From assembly GCA_017303615.1 (NCBI GenBank), contig JAFLCK010000020.1, positions 37,235-101,234 on the forward strand: DNA of 64,000 bases. The letters are read 5' to 3'. The stretch comes from Obscuribacter phosphatis_A. Lineage in GTDB: Bacteria; Cyanobacteriota; Vampirovibrionia; Obscuribacterales; Obscuribacteraceae. The notes under the pieces were generated by a model. It was given only the letters and a program-made list of their open reading frames with translations, had not been told where the DNA came from and searched no databases. The translations under genes and the position numbers were made by a program. Below, piece by piece: positions 6,782 to 15,231 of the stretch. The stretch's first letter is position 1, and each line of letters opens with the position of its first letter.

Positions 6782-8224
6782 ATGCCAAATCAAGATGAAA
6801 TGATAGAAAGCCTTAAACAAGCTCTTAGCCTTTCACCGGACAACCTACCGTTGCGCTTGCTATTAGGCGAAAATCTTCTCACAGTGGGACGGATGGAAGA
6901 AGCTGAGCGTGAATTCAGCACCGCCCTCGCCCTTTCGCCGAACGACTATAAGATAATGACGTCCCTAGCCCAAGCCTTTTTCGGCAGCGGCAAATACAGC
7001 CAAGCTCTAGTCATCATCGAAGATTTGGTCAAGAAGCCCGAACCACAACCGCGAGCCCTATTGCTCTATTGTCGACTGCTGCTCAATGAAGGCAAACTGG
7101 CTCTAGCCAGAGATTATTATGCAAAAGCCGTTGCTGCTGAGCATTCGCTCACCGACAATTCCCTCGAAGAGCGCCTCGGCTTGACCGGCAAAGACTTTAC
7201 TGCAAAAGAAGGGCAGGGCAAGCAAGATAGTGCAAGACGCTTAGGGGCGACAGCCTGCGGAGACTTAAGCGAATTCTCGGTCAACAATTTACTAAACGGC
7301 GACGACGAAGAAGATGACAACGAAGATAACAATGAAAGTAATGATCTAGATTTTGGCGACCTGGTCGAGAATGCCGGCATCGGTTTTGCTGATGTGGGCG
7401 GCATGGATACTGTCAAAGAGCAGATCAGGATGAAGATCATTTATCCACTGCAGCACCCCGAGACTTTCAAAGCTTACGGCAAAAAAATGGGCGGCGGTAT
7501 TTTGCTCTATGGTCCGCCTGGTTGCGGCAAGACTTATCTAGCCAGGGCCACAGCCGGCGAAATCAAGGCAGGATTTATACCGATAGGCTTGCACCAGGTG
7601 CTCGATATGTGGATTGGTGCAAGTGAAAAGAATCTGCATAGTATTTTTGAGATAGCAAGAAAACAAAAGCCCACAGTACTCTTCTTTGATGAAGTGGACG
7701 CTCTGGCAGCCAGCCGCAGCGATATGAAGCAGTCATATCACAGGCATACAATCAATCAGTTCTTGAACGAGTTGGATGGAGTCAATACATCCAATGAAGG
7801 CGTCTTAGTGCTGGCGGCCACCAATGCTCCCTGGCATTTAGATCCGGCCTTTAGAAGGCCCGGGCGCTTCGATAAGATTATCTTTGTTCCACCGCCTGAT
7901 ACGCAGGCTAGAGCCTCAATCTTGCGCATCATATTGAAGGGCAAGCCTCAAGACAATATCGATTTCGACTTTATCGCCAAGAAAACTGAGAGGTTTTCGG
8001 GGGCAGATTTAAATGCCCTGGTTGAAGACTGCATAGAAAAGAAAATCGAGGAAGCCATGTCTAAAGGTGGCGAACCTCGACCAATAACCACCAAAGACCT
8101 AGAAAAGTCGAGCAAAATCATCAAGCCTTCGACACTGGAATGGTTTTCATCAGCAAGAAACTATGCAATCTATTCCAACGAAAGCGGTCTTTATGATGAA
8201 ATCGCCAAGTACCTTAAGCTTTAG
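6782..8224 (+). CDS. TPR-AAA+ ATPase (CDC48/FtsH-like ATPase domain)
   Basis: This 480-residue protein has tetratricopeptide-type repeats at about residues 8-130, then an acidic linker very rich in Asp, Glu and Asn (about 178-195), then one AAA+ module. The ATPase begins FADVGGMDTVKEQI and has Walker A GPPGCGKT (about 243-250), Walker B VLFFDEVD (about 299-306), sensor 1 AATNAPW and the arginine-finger region FRRPGR (about 358-363). It looks like a classic-clade AAA ATPase related to CDC48, ClpX-independent unfoldases and SpoVK-like proteins, with the TPRs probably recruiting a partner. It lies 21 bases after xseB and 5 bases before another TPR gene, so probably one transcript. No protease domain is present, and its target is unknown. 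Confidence 0.85.
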   Translation: MPNQDEMIESLKQALSLSPDNLPLRLLLGENLLTVGRMEEAEREFSTALALSPNDYKIMTSLAQAFFGSGKYSQALVIIEDLVKKPEPQPRALLLYCRLLLNEGKLALARDYYAKAVAAEHSLTDNSLEERLGLTGKDFTAKEGQGKQDSARRLGATACGDLSEFSVNNLLNGDDEEDDNEDNNESNDLDFGDLVENAGIGFADVGGMDTVKEQIRMKIIYPLQHPETFKAYGKKMGGGILLYGPPGCGKTYLARATAGEIKAGFIPIGLHQVLDMWIGASEKNLHSIFEIARKQKPTVLFFDEVDALAASRSDMKQSYHRHTINQFLNELDGVNTSNEGVLVLAATNAPWHLDPAFRRPGRFDKIIFVPPPDTQARASILRIILKGKPQDNIDFDFIAKKTERFSGADLNALVEDCIEKKIEEAMSKGGEPRPITTKDLEKSSKIIKPSTLEWFSSARNYAIYSNESGLYDEIAKYLKL

Positions 8225-8229
8225 TAGCT

Positions 8230-9582
8230 ATGAATCAACATTTTGAAAGAGGCGCCACACTGCTCTCTCACCACCTCTATGCCGAGGCGGAAAAAGAGCT
8301 AAAGCTATCGCTGGCTCAAGATCCTAATCATGCAACGGCGCTCAGTCTTTTGGCATCGGCTCTATCGTGCCAAAACAAAACCGACGAAGCAATCGCCACA
8401 GGCGAACGAGCCATTGCTGTCGCCCCTAACGATCCATTCACGCACTATATCATGGCCTCTTCTTATATCAAGAAGAACGCCACCAAACGCGCTCTCAAGC
8501 ACATAGAACTAGCCCTCAAGCTTGATTTGAATGATCCCGACTTTTGGGCCATGTCGGCGCTGATTCGCATCGATATGCACGAATACAGCAAAGCCCTGAG
8601 CGATGCCGAGCAAGGACTAAAAATAGATGGCGACCACGTTCTGAGCATTAACGCCAGAGCCTACTCACTGGCTAGACTCTCTCGCATCGAAGAAGCCAGA
8701 AACGATCTGGAAAGAGCTCTGGAATTAGAGCCGAATGATAGCTTTACTCATACGAACTATGCTCTTTTGTTGATTAAACAAGGAAAAGTCGATGCCGCAG
8801 CTGAAAACCTCAAAGAAGCATTGAGACTTGATCCCAACTCATCAATGGCGCAAGAAGCCCTACTAGATGCCATCAAGTCCAGAAATCCTATTTATCATAA
8901 GATCTTGCTTTTCACGCATTGGCTGGTCGAGATGGGCGACCGCAAAAGGCTGGGACTTTTGCTGGTGCTCTTTCTTATACCTGGCGTAAGGGGCTTGATA
9001 GGGCTCTTATTCATTCTCATTTGGTCAAGCAACCATCTATTCACCTTTCTATTGCGCTTAGATCCTCTCGGCAAAAAGATTTTGACCGACAAACAAAAGA
9101 GTGACAACAATAAAGGCATCATCATTGTTTCACTCATTTCCACCTTCATCTTGTTTTGTGTGGCAATGGCGGTGATTTATCCTGAAGTCGGCAGTCAACT
9201 TTCAGAGCAAAAGATAGAACTTATCGAAGAAGCGCAAGAAGCAGGCAAGAACGAAGAAGCGAAGACCAAGCTGCAAGCCTATTTCGCACGGCTGCGCAGC
9301 TATGTATATCGAAAAAAACCAAATTACAAGCTTTCTGCAGCAATGTCTAAAGCCCTGCTGAAAAGCAAAATCAAGCTGGATAGAGAAAAGCATTTGGAAG
9401 TGCTGCTTTTGGACCTATATATAGCCAAAGCTATGAGTCATCAAGAAAGAGAAAAAGAAGTTTTGGCTCAAATAAAAGACTTCTCTGAGCAAGAAAACTG
9501 TTCGCCCCTTTTGGACAAAACAGAAATAAAGAAAGCTATGCAGCTGCTTAAGGTACAGTCTCTCACCGAACTCAAACTTTGA
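8230..9582 (+). CDS. TPR membrane protein
   Basis: This 450-residue protein has about six tandem TPR units in residues 1-215 (for example AEAEKELKLSLAQDPNHATALSLL). Two hydrophobic segments follow at about 238-262 and 295-318, then a charged helical C-terminal region. There is no signal peptide, so the TPR half is probably cytosolic and anchored to the inner membrane. It starts 5 bases after the TPR-AAA+ gene and is likely co-expressed with it; the two may form a membrane-tethered ATPase complex. That pairing is inference from context. The stop codon lies inside a 13-base tandem duplication. Confidence 0.75.
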   Translation: MNQHFERGATLLSHHLYAEAEKELKLSLAQDPNHATALSLLASALSCQNKTDEAIATGERAIAVAPNDPFTHYIMASSYIKKNATKRALKHIELALKLDLNDPDFWAMSALIRIDMHEYSKALSDAEQGLKIDGDHVLSINARAYSLARLSRIEEARNDLERALELEPNDSFTHTNYALLLIKQGKVDAAAENLKEALRLDPNSSMAQEALLDAIKSRNPIYHKILLFTHWLVEMGDRKRLGLLLVLFLIPGVRGLIGLLFILIWSSNHLFTFLLRLDPLGKKILTDKQKSDNNKGIIIVSLISTFILFCVAMAVIYPEVGSQLSEQKIELIEEAQEAGKNEEAKTKLQAYFARLRSYVYRKKPNYKLSAAMSKALLKSKIKLDREKHLEVLLLDLYIAKAMSHQEREKEVLAQIKDFSEQENCSPLLDKTEIKKAMQLLKVQSLTELKL

Positions 9583-9593
9583 ACTCAAACTTT
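9568..9593 (+). repeat. 13-bp tandem duplication across a stop codon
   Basis: GAACTCAAACTTT occurs twice head to tail. The TGA stop of the TPR membrane protein (9580-9582) sits on the junction, so the second copy is untranslated. It looks like a simple replication-slippage duplication. Confidence 0.7.
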
Positions 9594-9720
9594 GATCCCA
9601 AGCTGAGCAAAAGCTGACCGGAAACGCAGAAGTTAAGGTTGCGACCGAGCAATTTCACGAGAATTTCACAGGCATGAGCAGATACTAATCGAGCCTTGAT
9701 TTTCTACATTCGAGATTACT

Positions 9721-11442
9721 ATGTCAACCAAACCTGAAACCGAGCCTATCCGGCATAGCGAAGCGCCTGCATCTCAGCGTCAAGACATAAGCGAACAGAA
9801 CAGACAAGATCTCTCTAGATCGGTTTGGGATTCTTACTCTGACAAACCAGCCATCGCCCGCGCCATGCCGCATAACAATGAAAATACCAATGCCGCATCG
9901 GCGCTCTATCAAAACGACGGCAAGATGGTCCTGCCGGGAATAATGCTTGTCGGCGCAGACCTAGAGCGCGGTGCCGCAAGTGGTCAAGGCAGAGGGCTAG
10001 AGAGTGGTACTGGACAGAAACCTGAGAAGGCGAGCCAAGAAGAGAGCCTAAAAGCAAGAGTCTTAGACAATAATCTTAGCTCGGAAGAACGCCTTAAGGC
10101 GGTGAAAGAACTAGTCAACCTTGGAACAACCAATCTGAGCGCCAAAGATCAGCAAGGCAAAGACAGCAAGCTGCGCCTAGAAGTGGAAAAAGCCGGCAAC
10201 CGTGAAATGGTGCACCTCTTTGTTAACGACGGCAAGGGCGAGAAGACCGCTCTACGCGGTATCATGGATGGTGCACAAGTAGAAAAACAAATAGGCAATG
10301 GCAAACAAGTTTCGCTTGAGGGAAGAGGCTTTCACACACTAAAAGGTCTCAGTGAATCGAAGCAACCCCAAGCAGGCAGAGCCAACGAAGCAGAGCGAAA
10401 ACCAGATGCTGCTAAGCAACCTGATGCAGCCAAGCAGCCTGAAGCAGCCAACCAGCCTGAAGCCGCCAAACAAGCCGAAGCCGCCAAACAAGCCGAAGCC
10501 GCCAAACAAGCCGAAGCTGCTAAACAAGCCGAAGCCGCCAAACAAGCCGAAGCAGCCAAGCAAGCCGAAGCTGCTAAACAAGCCGAAGCTGCCAAACAAG
10601 CCGAAGCTGCTAAACAAGCCGAAGCCGCCAAACAAGCCGAAGCTGCTAGGCAACCAGATGCTGCTAGACAAACTGAGCCGGAGAAGCGAGTTGAGAGAGA
10701 GCAGCAACCTGAGCCGGTCAATCTAGACGAGATGGAGAGACAAGAGAAGGTTGCCGCCAAGAAGACCAACCCAGACAGCCGTGAAACAAAGCCTGAAGCC
10801 AAGCCCAAGCCGGAGCTTCTCAATCCTGCCGAGAGCCAGGCAGAAGCAGGCGACAAGCCTAGACAGAGCCGCATTGTCCGCACTCTTTCGGAGCGCTCGC
10901 GCTTCTACACCCATCAAGACGATTCGAAGAGTTGCTCTGCCTTTTCTTTCGGCATGATGGCCGCCGATCACCTATACGGCCGACCAGTCAAGCATGGCTC
11001 AGAGGCTCAATATTTTAAAGAACTAGCCGGCACTATCAACCACGGCTATAGAGGCGATCTGAGGTCAATCGAAACAAAACTGCAGCAGATAGGGCTTGAT
11101 GCAAAAGCTTATGATTACGGCTTTGGCAAAGTATCGAGAGAGAGCCTCAAAGATCTCAACCGCGAACTCGACCAAGGTAAGTCTGCGGTAGTAAAAGTAA
11201 TCAACCCGACTACAAAGAACCCTCATTACATCTATGTGGCTGGTCGCGATAAGAACGGAGACTATATAGTCGGCGACCCCGCCAGGACCAATCGCACCAA
11301 TTCGGCGCCGGTCTCGCCTGATTTTCTTTATTCAATGATGAGACAGCGGGACGGATTTGTCGTGGGCAGCGCGCCAAAAGATAGTGCTGGACGCGCATTC
11401 AACGTGCCCAGCACCGAAATGTCTCGAAGACGCAACCGATAG
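9721..11442 (+). CDS. Repeat-linker protein with C-terminal C39-like cysteine peptidase domain
   Basis: This is a 573-residue protein. The N-terminal 225 residues are polar and not recognised. Residues 227-316 are fifteen hexapeptide repeats, mostly QAEAAK, predicted to form a long rigid charged helix like synthetic EAAAK linkers. The C-terminal 175 residues look like a papain-fold C39-type peptidase: Cys405 in DDSKSCSAF, His502 in NPHYIYVAG and Asp519 in VGDPAR fit the Cys-His-Asp order. C39-like domains in ABC transporters cleave double-Gly leaders, but stand-alone versions have other roles, so the substrate is unknown. There is no signal peptide. It is convergent with rplI, with stops 1 base apart. 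Confidence 0.6.
   Translation: MSTKPETEPIRHSEAPASQRQDISEQNRQDLSRSVWDSYSDKPAIARAMPHNNENTNAASALYQNDGKMVLPGIMLVGADLERGAASGQGRGLESGTGQKPEKASQEESLKARVLDNNLSSEERLKAVKELVNLGTTNLSAKDQQGKDSKLRLEVEKAGNREMVHLFVNDGKGEKTALRGIMDGAQVEKQIGNGKQVSLEGRGFHTLKGLSESKQPQAGRANEAERKPDAAKQPDAAKQPEAANQPEAAKQAEAAKQAEAAKQAEAAKQAEAAKQAEAAKQAEAAKQAEAAKQAEAAKQAEAAKQAEAARQPDAARQTEPEKRVEREQQPEPVNLDEMERQEKVAAKKTNPDSRETKPEAKPKPELLNPAESQAEAGDKPRQSRIVRTLSERSRFYTHQDDSKSCSAFSFGMMAADHLYGRPVKHGSEAQYFKELAGTINHGYRGDLRSIETKLQQIGLDAKAYDYGFGKVSRESLKDLNRELDQGKSAVVKVINPTTKNPHYIYVAGRDKNGDYIVGDPARTNRTNSAPVSPDFLYSMMRQRDGFVVGSAPKDSAGRAFNVPSTEMSRRRNR
10399..10668 (+). repeat. 18-bp tandem repeat encoding QAEAAK units
   Basis: Fifteen consecutive 18-base units lie inside the C39-like gene: four variant units (K/Q-P-D/E-A-A-K/N), ten near-identical QAEAAK/R units (10471-10650), and one QPDAAR. 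Synonymous differences (GCC/GCT/GCA alanines) are scattered between units, so they are not freshly duplicated copies. Confidence 0.9.
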
Positions 11443-11443
11443 A

Positions 11444-11905
11444 TTAGCCGGCGGCTGTTTCCATCACCACTTCTAGATTAACTTCGCCCTGAACTTCAGG
11501 AGCCAGTTTAACGTGAACAGTGAAAGTGCCCAGAGCGGCGACATCTTCGTTGGTCTTTACCAATCTTTTGTCTATGGGAGCTCCGACTTCTTTCTCGATC
11601 AAAGCAGCTATTTCTTTATGGGTGATTTTGCCATAAAGCTTGCCGCCTTCGCCAACGCGAGCAGCAACTTTGATTGTGCCGATATTGCTGATTTTCTCAG
11701 ACAGTTCGACTGCTGCTTTGTGCAATTGCTCAGCTTTGCGGCGCAGAGCTTCCAGATCTTCTTCCCGCTTCTTCAAACTACCGGCGGATGCGACCACGGC
11801 TAGACCGCGAGGCTGAAGGAAATTGCGGAAGTAACCCGGTTTGGCTTCGACAATGTCGCCAGCCTGACCAAGCTTCTGTACTGAATGCTGCAAAATGACC
11901 TTCAT
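11444..11905 (-). CDS. rplI: Ribosomal protein bL9
   Basis: This is large-subunit protein L9, 153 residues. It has the typical N-terminal domain (MKVILQHSVQKLGQAGDIVEAKPGYFRNFL...PRGLAV region), the long connecting helix and the C-terminal domain with GKLYGKITHKEIA and a final EVNLEVV. The frame stays open upstream to 11959. The start at 11905 is chosen because GGAG lies just before it and because family members begin there. No rpsF, ssb, rpsR or dnaB, the usual neighbours of rplI, are adjacent, which is unusual. Confidence 0.97.
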   Translation of the reverse strand: MKVILQHSVQKLGQAGDIVEAKPGYFRNFLQPRGLAVVASAGSLKKREEDLEALRRKAEQLHKAAVELSEKISNIGTIKVAARVGEGGKLYGKITHKEIAALIEKEVGAPIDKRLVKTNEDVAALGTFTVHVKLAPEVQGEVNLEVVMETAAG

Positions 11906-11929
11906 AACAACTCCAAACAATATATATGC

Positions 11930-11948
11930 GCATGCTATATGAGCATGC
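11930..11948 (-). promoter_or_regulatory. Palindrome upstream of rplI
   Basis: GCATGCT-ATATG-AGCATGC is a 7-bp inverted repeat 25-43 bases before the rplI start. It could be a leader hairpin or an operator; a TATATT lies between it and the start codon. Confidence 0.3.
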
Positions 11949-12058
11949 CAGATTACCACGCAGAACCCACCCTGGCCAACAAAAGCAATTTAAATTAGTC
12001 TGGTTTGAAAAGTCGCTTCACAAAACCCTAAAGTCTTAACTGGCAATAATCCAAGCCA

Positions 12059-12523
12059 CTAGTAATCAAGTCCTGTTTCGCGAAACATTCCCCGCACCCC
12101 GGAAGGGTCACACATAAAGCCGAAACGCTTGTAAAAGCCGTCAGTACCGGGATCTGCATAGAGAGTCACCAGCGGAATCTTGAATTCGTCCAATTCTTTC
12201 AAGAGCTCATCCATGACAAGCCGGCCAACCCCTAACTTTTGATAGTCGGGACGAACCACCATATCCCAAATTGTGGCGTTAAAAACCATATCTCCGGTGG
12301 CCCGGGCAAAGCCAATCAATTGCCCCTCGTGCCAAACCGATACGACAGCCATAGAATTAGCCAAAGCTTTGACAATCAAATCCGGCTCCCGACGACTCCA
12401 GCCCACCGAGGCGCAGAGTTCCTGAACGGCTCTGGGCGGCACGGCCTTATCGTGACTGACCTTAAGATTAGGGGGCAGATCTCTGGAGTGCTCGTTTTTG
12501 CGCCAAATTCCGGATAGAACCAT
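12059..12523 (-). CDS. GNAT acetyltransferase, cyanobacterial Ycf52-like
   Basis: This 154-residue GNAT-fold enzyme transfers an acetyl group from acetyl-CoA to an amine. It shows the acetyl-CoA-binding loop after the central strand (IWDMVVRPDYQKLGVGRLVMDELL) and a family C-terminus (LYADPGTDGFYKRFGF). The stretch FARATGDMVFNATIWDMVV is strikingly like the cyanobacterial/plastid Ycf52 family, some members of which acetylate serotonin or other arylalkylamines in vitro. Its natural substrate is unknown. The gene starts 1 base after the RlmD-like stop, with an AGGAT ribosome binding site inside the upstream gene, so the two are co-transcribed. Confidence 0.85.
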   Translation of the reverse strand: MVLSGIWRKNEHSRDLPPNLKVSHDKAVPPRAVQELCASVGWSRREPDLIVKALANSMAVVSVWHEGQLIGFARATGDMVFNATIWDMVVRPDYQKLGVGRLVMDELLKELDEFKIPLVTLYADPGTDGFYKRFGFMCDPSGVRGMFRETGLDY

Positions 12524-12524
12524 C

Positions 12525-14048
12525 TTAAATCCTATTTAGCAGGGCTACCGTTTCCACATGATAAGTCTGGGGGAATAAATCCACCGGCTTCACCCGAATT
12601 GTTTTATACCCATATGATGACAGTTCACCAAGGTCTTCGCCCCCTTCTCCTTGATCTTCTTCAAGAATTCGCAAGTCGCGCGCAAGTGTGGCAGGGTTGC
12701 AGCTTACATAAATAATATTGCGCGGTCCGAATTGCTTAATGGCCTGCAAAACACGGGCGTCCACCCCTTTGCGCGGCGGGTCCAAGACCAACAAATCAAT
12801 TTCAGGGCGATTCCTTAGCAATTCCTCCAAGGCGTCTTCCACTTTTGAAGCCAAGAAATTGAGATTGCTAAGCCCATTCAACTCGGCATTGGCCTGCCCG
12901 TCTTTGACCGCCTCTTCATTCTCTTCGATGGCAAACATCTCGCCGGCCAGATGGGAGAGCCAAATGGCGATTGTGCCCACCCCGGCATAGGCATCTACTA
13001 TTGTGGCGTGACTGTGCACACCGTGTACAGCCTGGGCGGCCATGTCGTGCACTATCTCTAAAAGCTTCACGGCTTGTCGGCTATTTACCTGGAAGAAACT
13101 CTCGGAAGAGAGCCTGAAAGTCAGTCCTTTCTGCAATACTCCCGGCAGGTCATGACGATTGGTCTGCAGCACTTCTTCGATATAGTCTTTACCGAGAACA
13201 TTGAGAGTGGTATCGCCCATGATGCGATTGCCGCTCTGTTTATTGAAATTCAAAGAGACCCCATCGACCTCTTCCACCTCGCCCATCAGATCTTGTGCAA
13301 TGCTAGTAAACACCTGCAAATACTCGTCTTTGGCAAAGTCGCGATATTTCATCGGTTCGTGATTGACGACAAAGGTGACGAGCATTTTCTGCTTAGCAAA
13401 ACTCATGCGCACATGTAAGTGCCTAAGCAAACCCCGATGGCGGTGCTCGTCATAGACCGAAAGTTTGTATTTGCGCACTAGATTGCGCACGCTGTGCAAA
13501 ACTCGGTCCATCACTTGGGGCTGAATCGAGCAACTCTCGATATTGACCAAACGGTGGCTTTCATATTCATAATAGCCGGCCAAAGTTTTGCCATTTTGAA
13601 ACTGAAAGGGAAACTGCGCCTTATTGCGATAATGCCAGGGGTCAGACTCGACTATTGGCTCTAAAATCTTAGCCAATCTTTCGTCATCGAAAATCTTGCC
13701 ACCGGAAAGATGCCGGAGAGCTTGCCTAACCAGACTAGATTTGGAGCGCAACTGCTCGGCATAATTCATATTCTGCCACTGGCAGCCGCCGCAACGCTCA
13801 AAATGAGTACATTCAGCCTTAACGCGCTCGGTAGAGGGCGACAAAACCTCTTCAATAGAGGCTCTGGCAAAATCTTTTCTCACATCAAAGAGCTTGACCT
13901 TGAGTTTGTCGCCGACCACCGCTCTTTCAATAAAGACCGGCAGACCTTCTACTTTAGCCAGTCCAGCGCCGCCGCCGGCCATCGATTCAATCTCGACATC
14001 AATGAGAGTATCTCTTTCAAGATTATGCGCCTGTCTTATCTTAGCCAA
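12525..14048 (-). CDS. 23S rRNA m5U methyltransferase (RlmD/RumA family)
   Basis: This is a 507-residue SAM-dependent RNA (uracil-C5) methyltransferase. It has an N-terminal TRAM domain (about residues 10-70, with GGGAGLAKVEGLPVFIERAV), then an Fe-S cluster motif (CTHFERCGGCQW), then the methyltransferase domain. That domain shows FFQVNSRQ, IVDAYAGVGTIAIWL, the DPPRKG motif and IIYVSCNPATLARDL with the catalytic cysteine. It modifies a uridine in 23S rRNA; RlmD versus RlmCD-type specificity is not resolved. The start is a TTG at 14048 with AGGA upstream. It is longer than E. coli RlmD (433). Confidence 0.93.
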   Translation of the reverse strand: MAKIRQAHNLERDTLIDVEIESMAGGGAGLAKVEGLPVFIERAVVGDKLKVKLFDVRKDFARASIEEVLSPSTERVKAECTHFERCGGCQWQNMNYAEQLRSKSSLVRQALRHLSGGKIFDDERLAKILEPIVESDPWHYRNKAQFPFQFQNGKTLAGYYEYESHRLVNIESCSIQPQVMDRVLHSVRNLVRKYKLSVYDEHRHRGLLRHLHVRMSFAKQKMLVTFVVNHEPMKYRDFAKDEYLQVFTSIAQDLMGEVEEVDGVSLNFNKQSGNRIMGDTTLNVLGKDYIEEVLQTNRHDLPGVLQKGLTFRLSSESFFQVNSRQAVKLLEIVHDMAAQAVHGVHSHATIVDAYAGVGTIAIWLSHLAGEMFAIEENEEAVKDGQANAELNGLSNLNFLASKVEDALEELLRNRPEIDLLVLDPPRKGVDARVLQAIKQFGPRNIIYVSCNPATLARDLRILEEDQGEGGEDLGELSSYGYKTIRVKPVDLFPQTYHVETVALLNRI

Positions 14049-14189
14049 CTTTTTCCTGCCTGCCCCTGATACTAATTACGAACCAATTTCAAATTAATCA
14101 CTAACTAAACAAACAAATCTAATCTAAACTAATCCAAACTAAGCGAGCGAAATTGCAAAAGCCAATTTCTGTCTATGCCAAAAACCGCC

Positions 14190-14205
14190 TAGACTAGCTA
14201 GTCTA
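14190..14205. repeat. 16-bp perfect palindrome
   Basis: TAGACTAGCTAGTCTA reads the same on both strands and overlaps the stop codon of the gene ending at 14198. It has no loop and no U-tract, so it is not a normal terminator. Confidence 0.5.
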
Positions 14206-15154
14206 ACAGAGATCTATCGGTGCGTCCGCTTATCTTCAGCTTCTTAATATCGCCGCCAGTATCACCGACAGTATCAAAAGAAGAATCAAGTAAAGTACCT
14301 AAACCACGCCCATTGTCATAATCTAGGCCGGCTTGCTCGAGCCCTTCGTCAAGCCCGGCCACCACCGAAAGCCCAAGTCCGGCTTCGAGTTCTTCAAGCT
14401 TCTCTGATAGTTCTTGGCGGCTACTGCGACCACTGCGCACTTGGTCTTCAATCAAGAAAAACTTGCCCTTGAGAAGGCGCTGGTCAAACTGACTGCAAGC
14501 CAATTTTTCATATAAAGCCTTGCGCCTGGCTCGATAGGGTCCATTTTGCAAGGGCGGCATGGCTAAGATCTCGGCATAGGTCTTACCGCGATAGGCAGTT
14601 AGGCTATTCCTTTCAATCTTTGTCAGGGTGACGCACTTAAGCACGGCATCTTCGTCTAGATAACGCTGGGCAAAGCAATCGACAGCAGCCCTATCGACCA
14701 CTAAACGATAAAAATGGCTCTGGTCTGATGGGCTATAAAAGTCGCAGCTAAGCGCCTGCATCCAGCTAAAGCGCCCAGAAAGCAGACGAGCAATCAATAC
14801 TGTATCTATTTTGAGGTCAGCTAAACCGGCTCTCTTATCTCTATAAATGGTGAGGCGAATCTCGCCCTTGCCTCGGTCTATCGACACAAGCTCTGGTCCG
14901 GCAAGTCTAGCCATCTTGCCAAGCTGACTTTGGGTCAGAACCGCTCTAATCTGATTCTGCAAAGTCGAATAATTGCTTGAATAACTGGCAGCACTGGCAG
15001 CGACATAAAGACCAGAGCCAGACAGAGACTTATCTATAGCTTGGCCAGATTGATATTTCCCTAGAGATTTGGCGGCGGTCAGTGGCGCAAAGCCAATAGA
15101 AAGCGACAAAAGCGCCATCAGGTAAGAAAATCCAGCGATATAAAGACGATTCAT
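14198..15154 (-). CDS. Secreted protein of unknown function
   Basis: I do not recognise this 318-residue protein. From the ATG at 15154 it begins with a clear Sec signal peptide (hydrophobic run to about residue 25, then LTAAKS as a likely cleavage site), so it is probably periplasmic or outer-envelope. The frame also has an ATG at 15220, which would add another hydrophobic stretch before the signal; neither start has a good ribosome binding site. The mature part is mixed alpha/beta in appearance, with a charged helical region near residues 240-270. It is divergent from the SbcD-like gene and may share its promoter region. Confidence 0.55.
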   Translation of the reverse strand: MNRLYIAGFSYLMALLSLSIGFAPLTAAKSLGKYQSGQAIDKSLSGSGLYVAASAASYSSNYSTLQNQIRAVLTQSQLGKMARLAGPELVSIDRGKGEIRLTIYRDKRAGLADLKIDTVLIARLLSGRFSWMQALSCDFYSPSDQSHFYRLVVDRAAVDCFAQRYLDEDAVLKCVTLTKIERNSLTAYRGKTYAEILAMPPLQNGPYRARRKALYEKLACSQFDQRLLKGKFFLIEDQVRSGRSSRQELSEKLEELEAGLGLSVVAGLDEGLEQAGLDYDNGRGLGTLLDSSFDTVGDTGGDIKKLKISGRTDRSLLD

Positions 15155-15231
15155 TGCAGGCAGAGCAAGAACACCAAAGATTAAATAGATGCCATTTATT
15201 AGACGCCATAAATCTACCATATAATGAGCGA

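Noticed and set aside
10399..10668. Regular repeats resembling a CRISPR array at first glance
   Set aside because: Units are contiguous 18-mers with no spacers and lie in frame inside a gene.
10332..10883. Long minus-strand open frame rich in Cys-Leu-Ala across the QAEAAK repeat
   Set aside because: It is the mirror of an 18-base repeat that keeps all frames open; the plus-strand frame has a start, a C39-like domain and normal composition.
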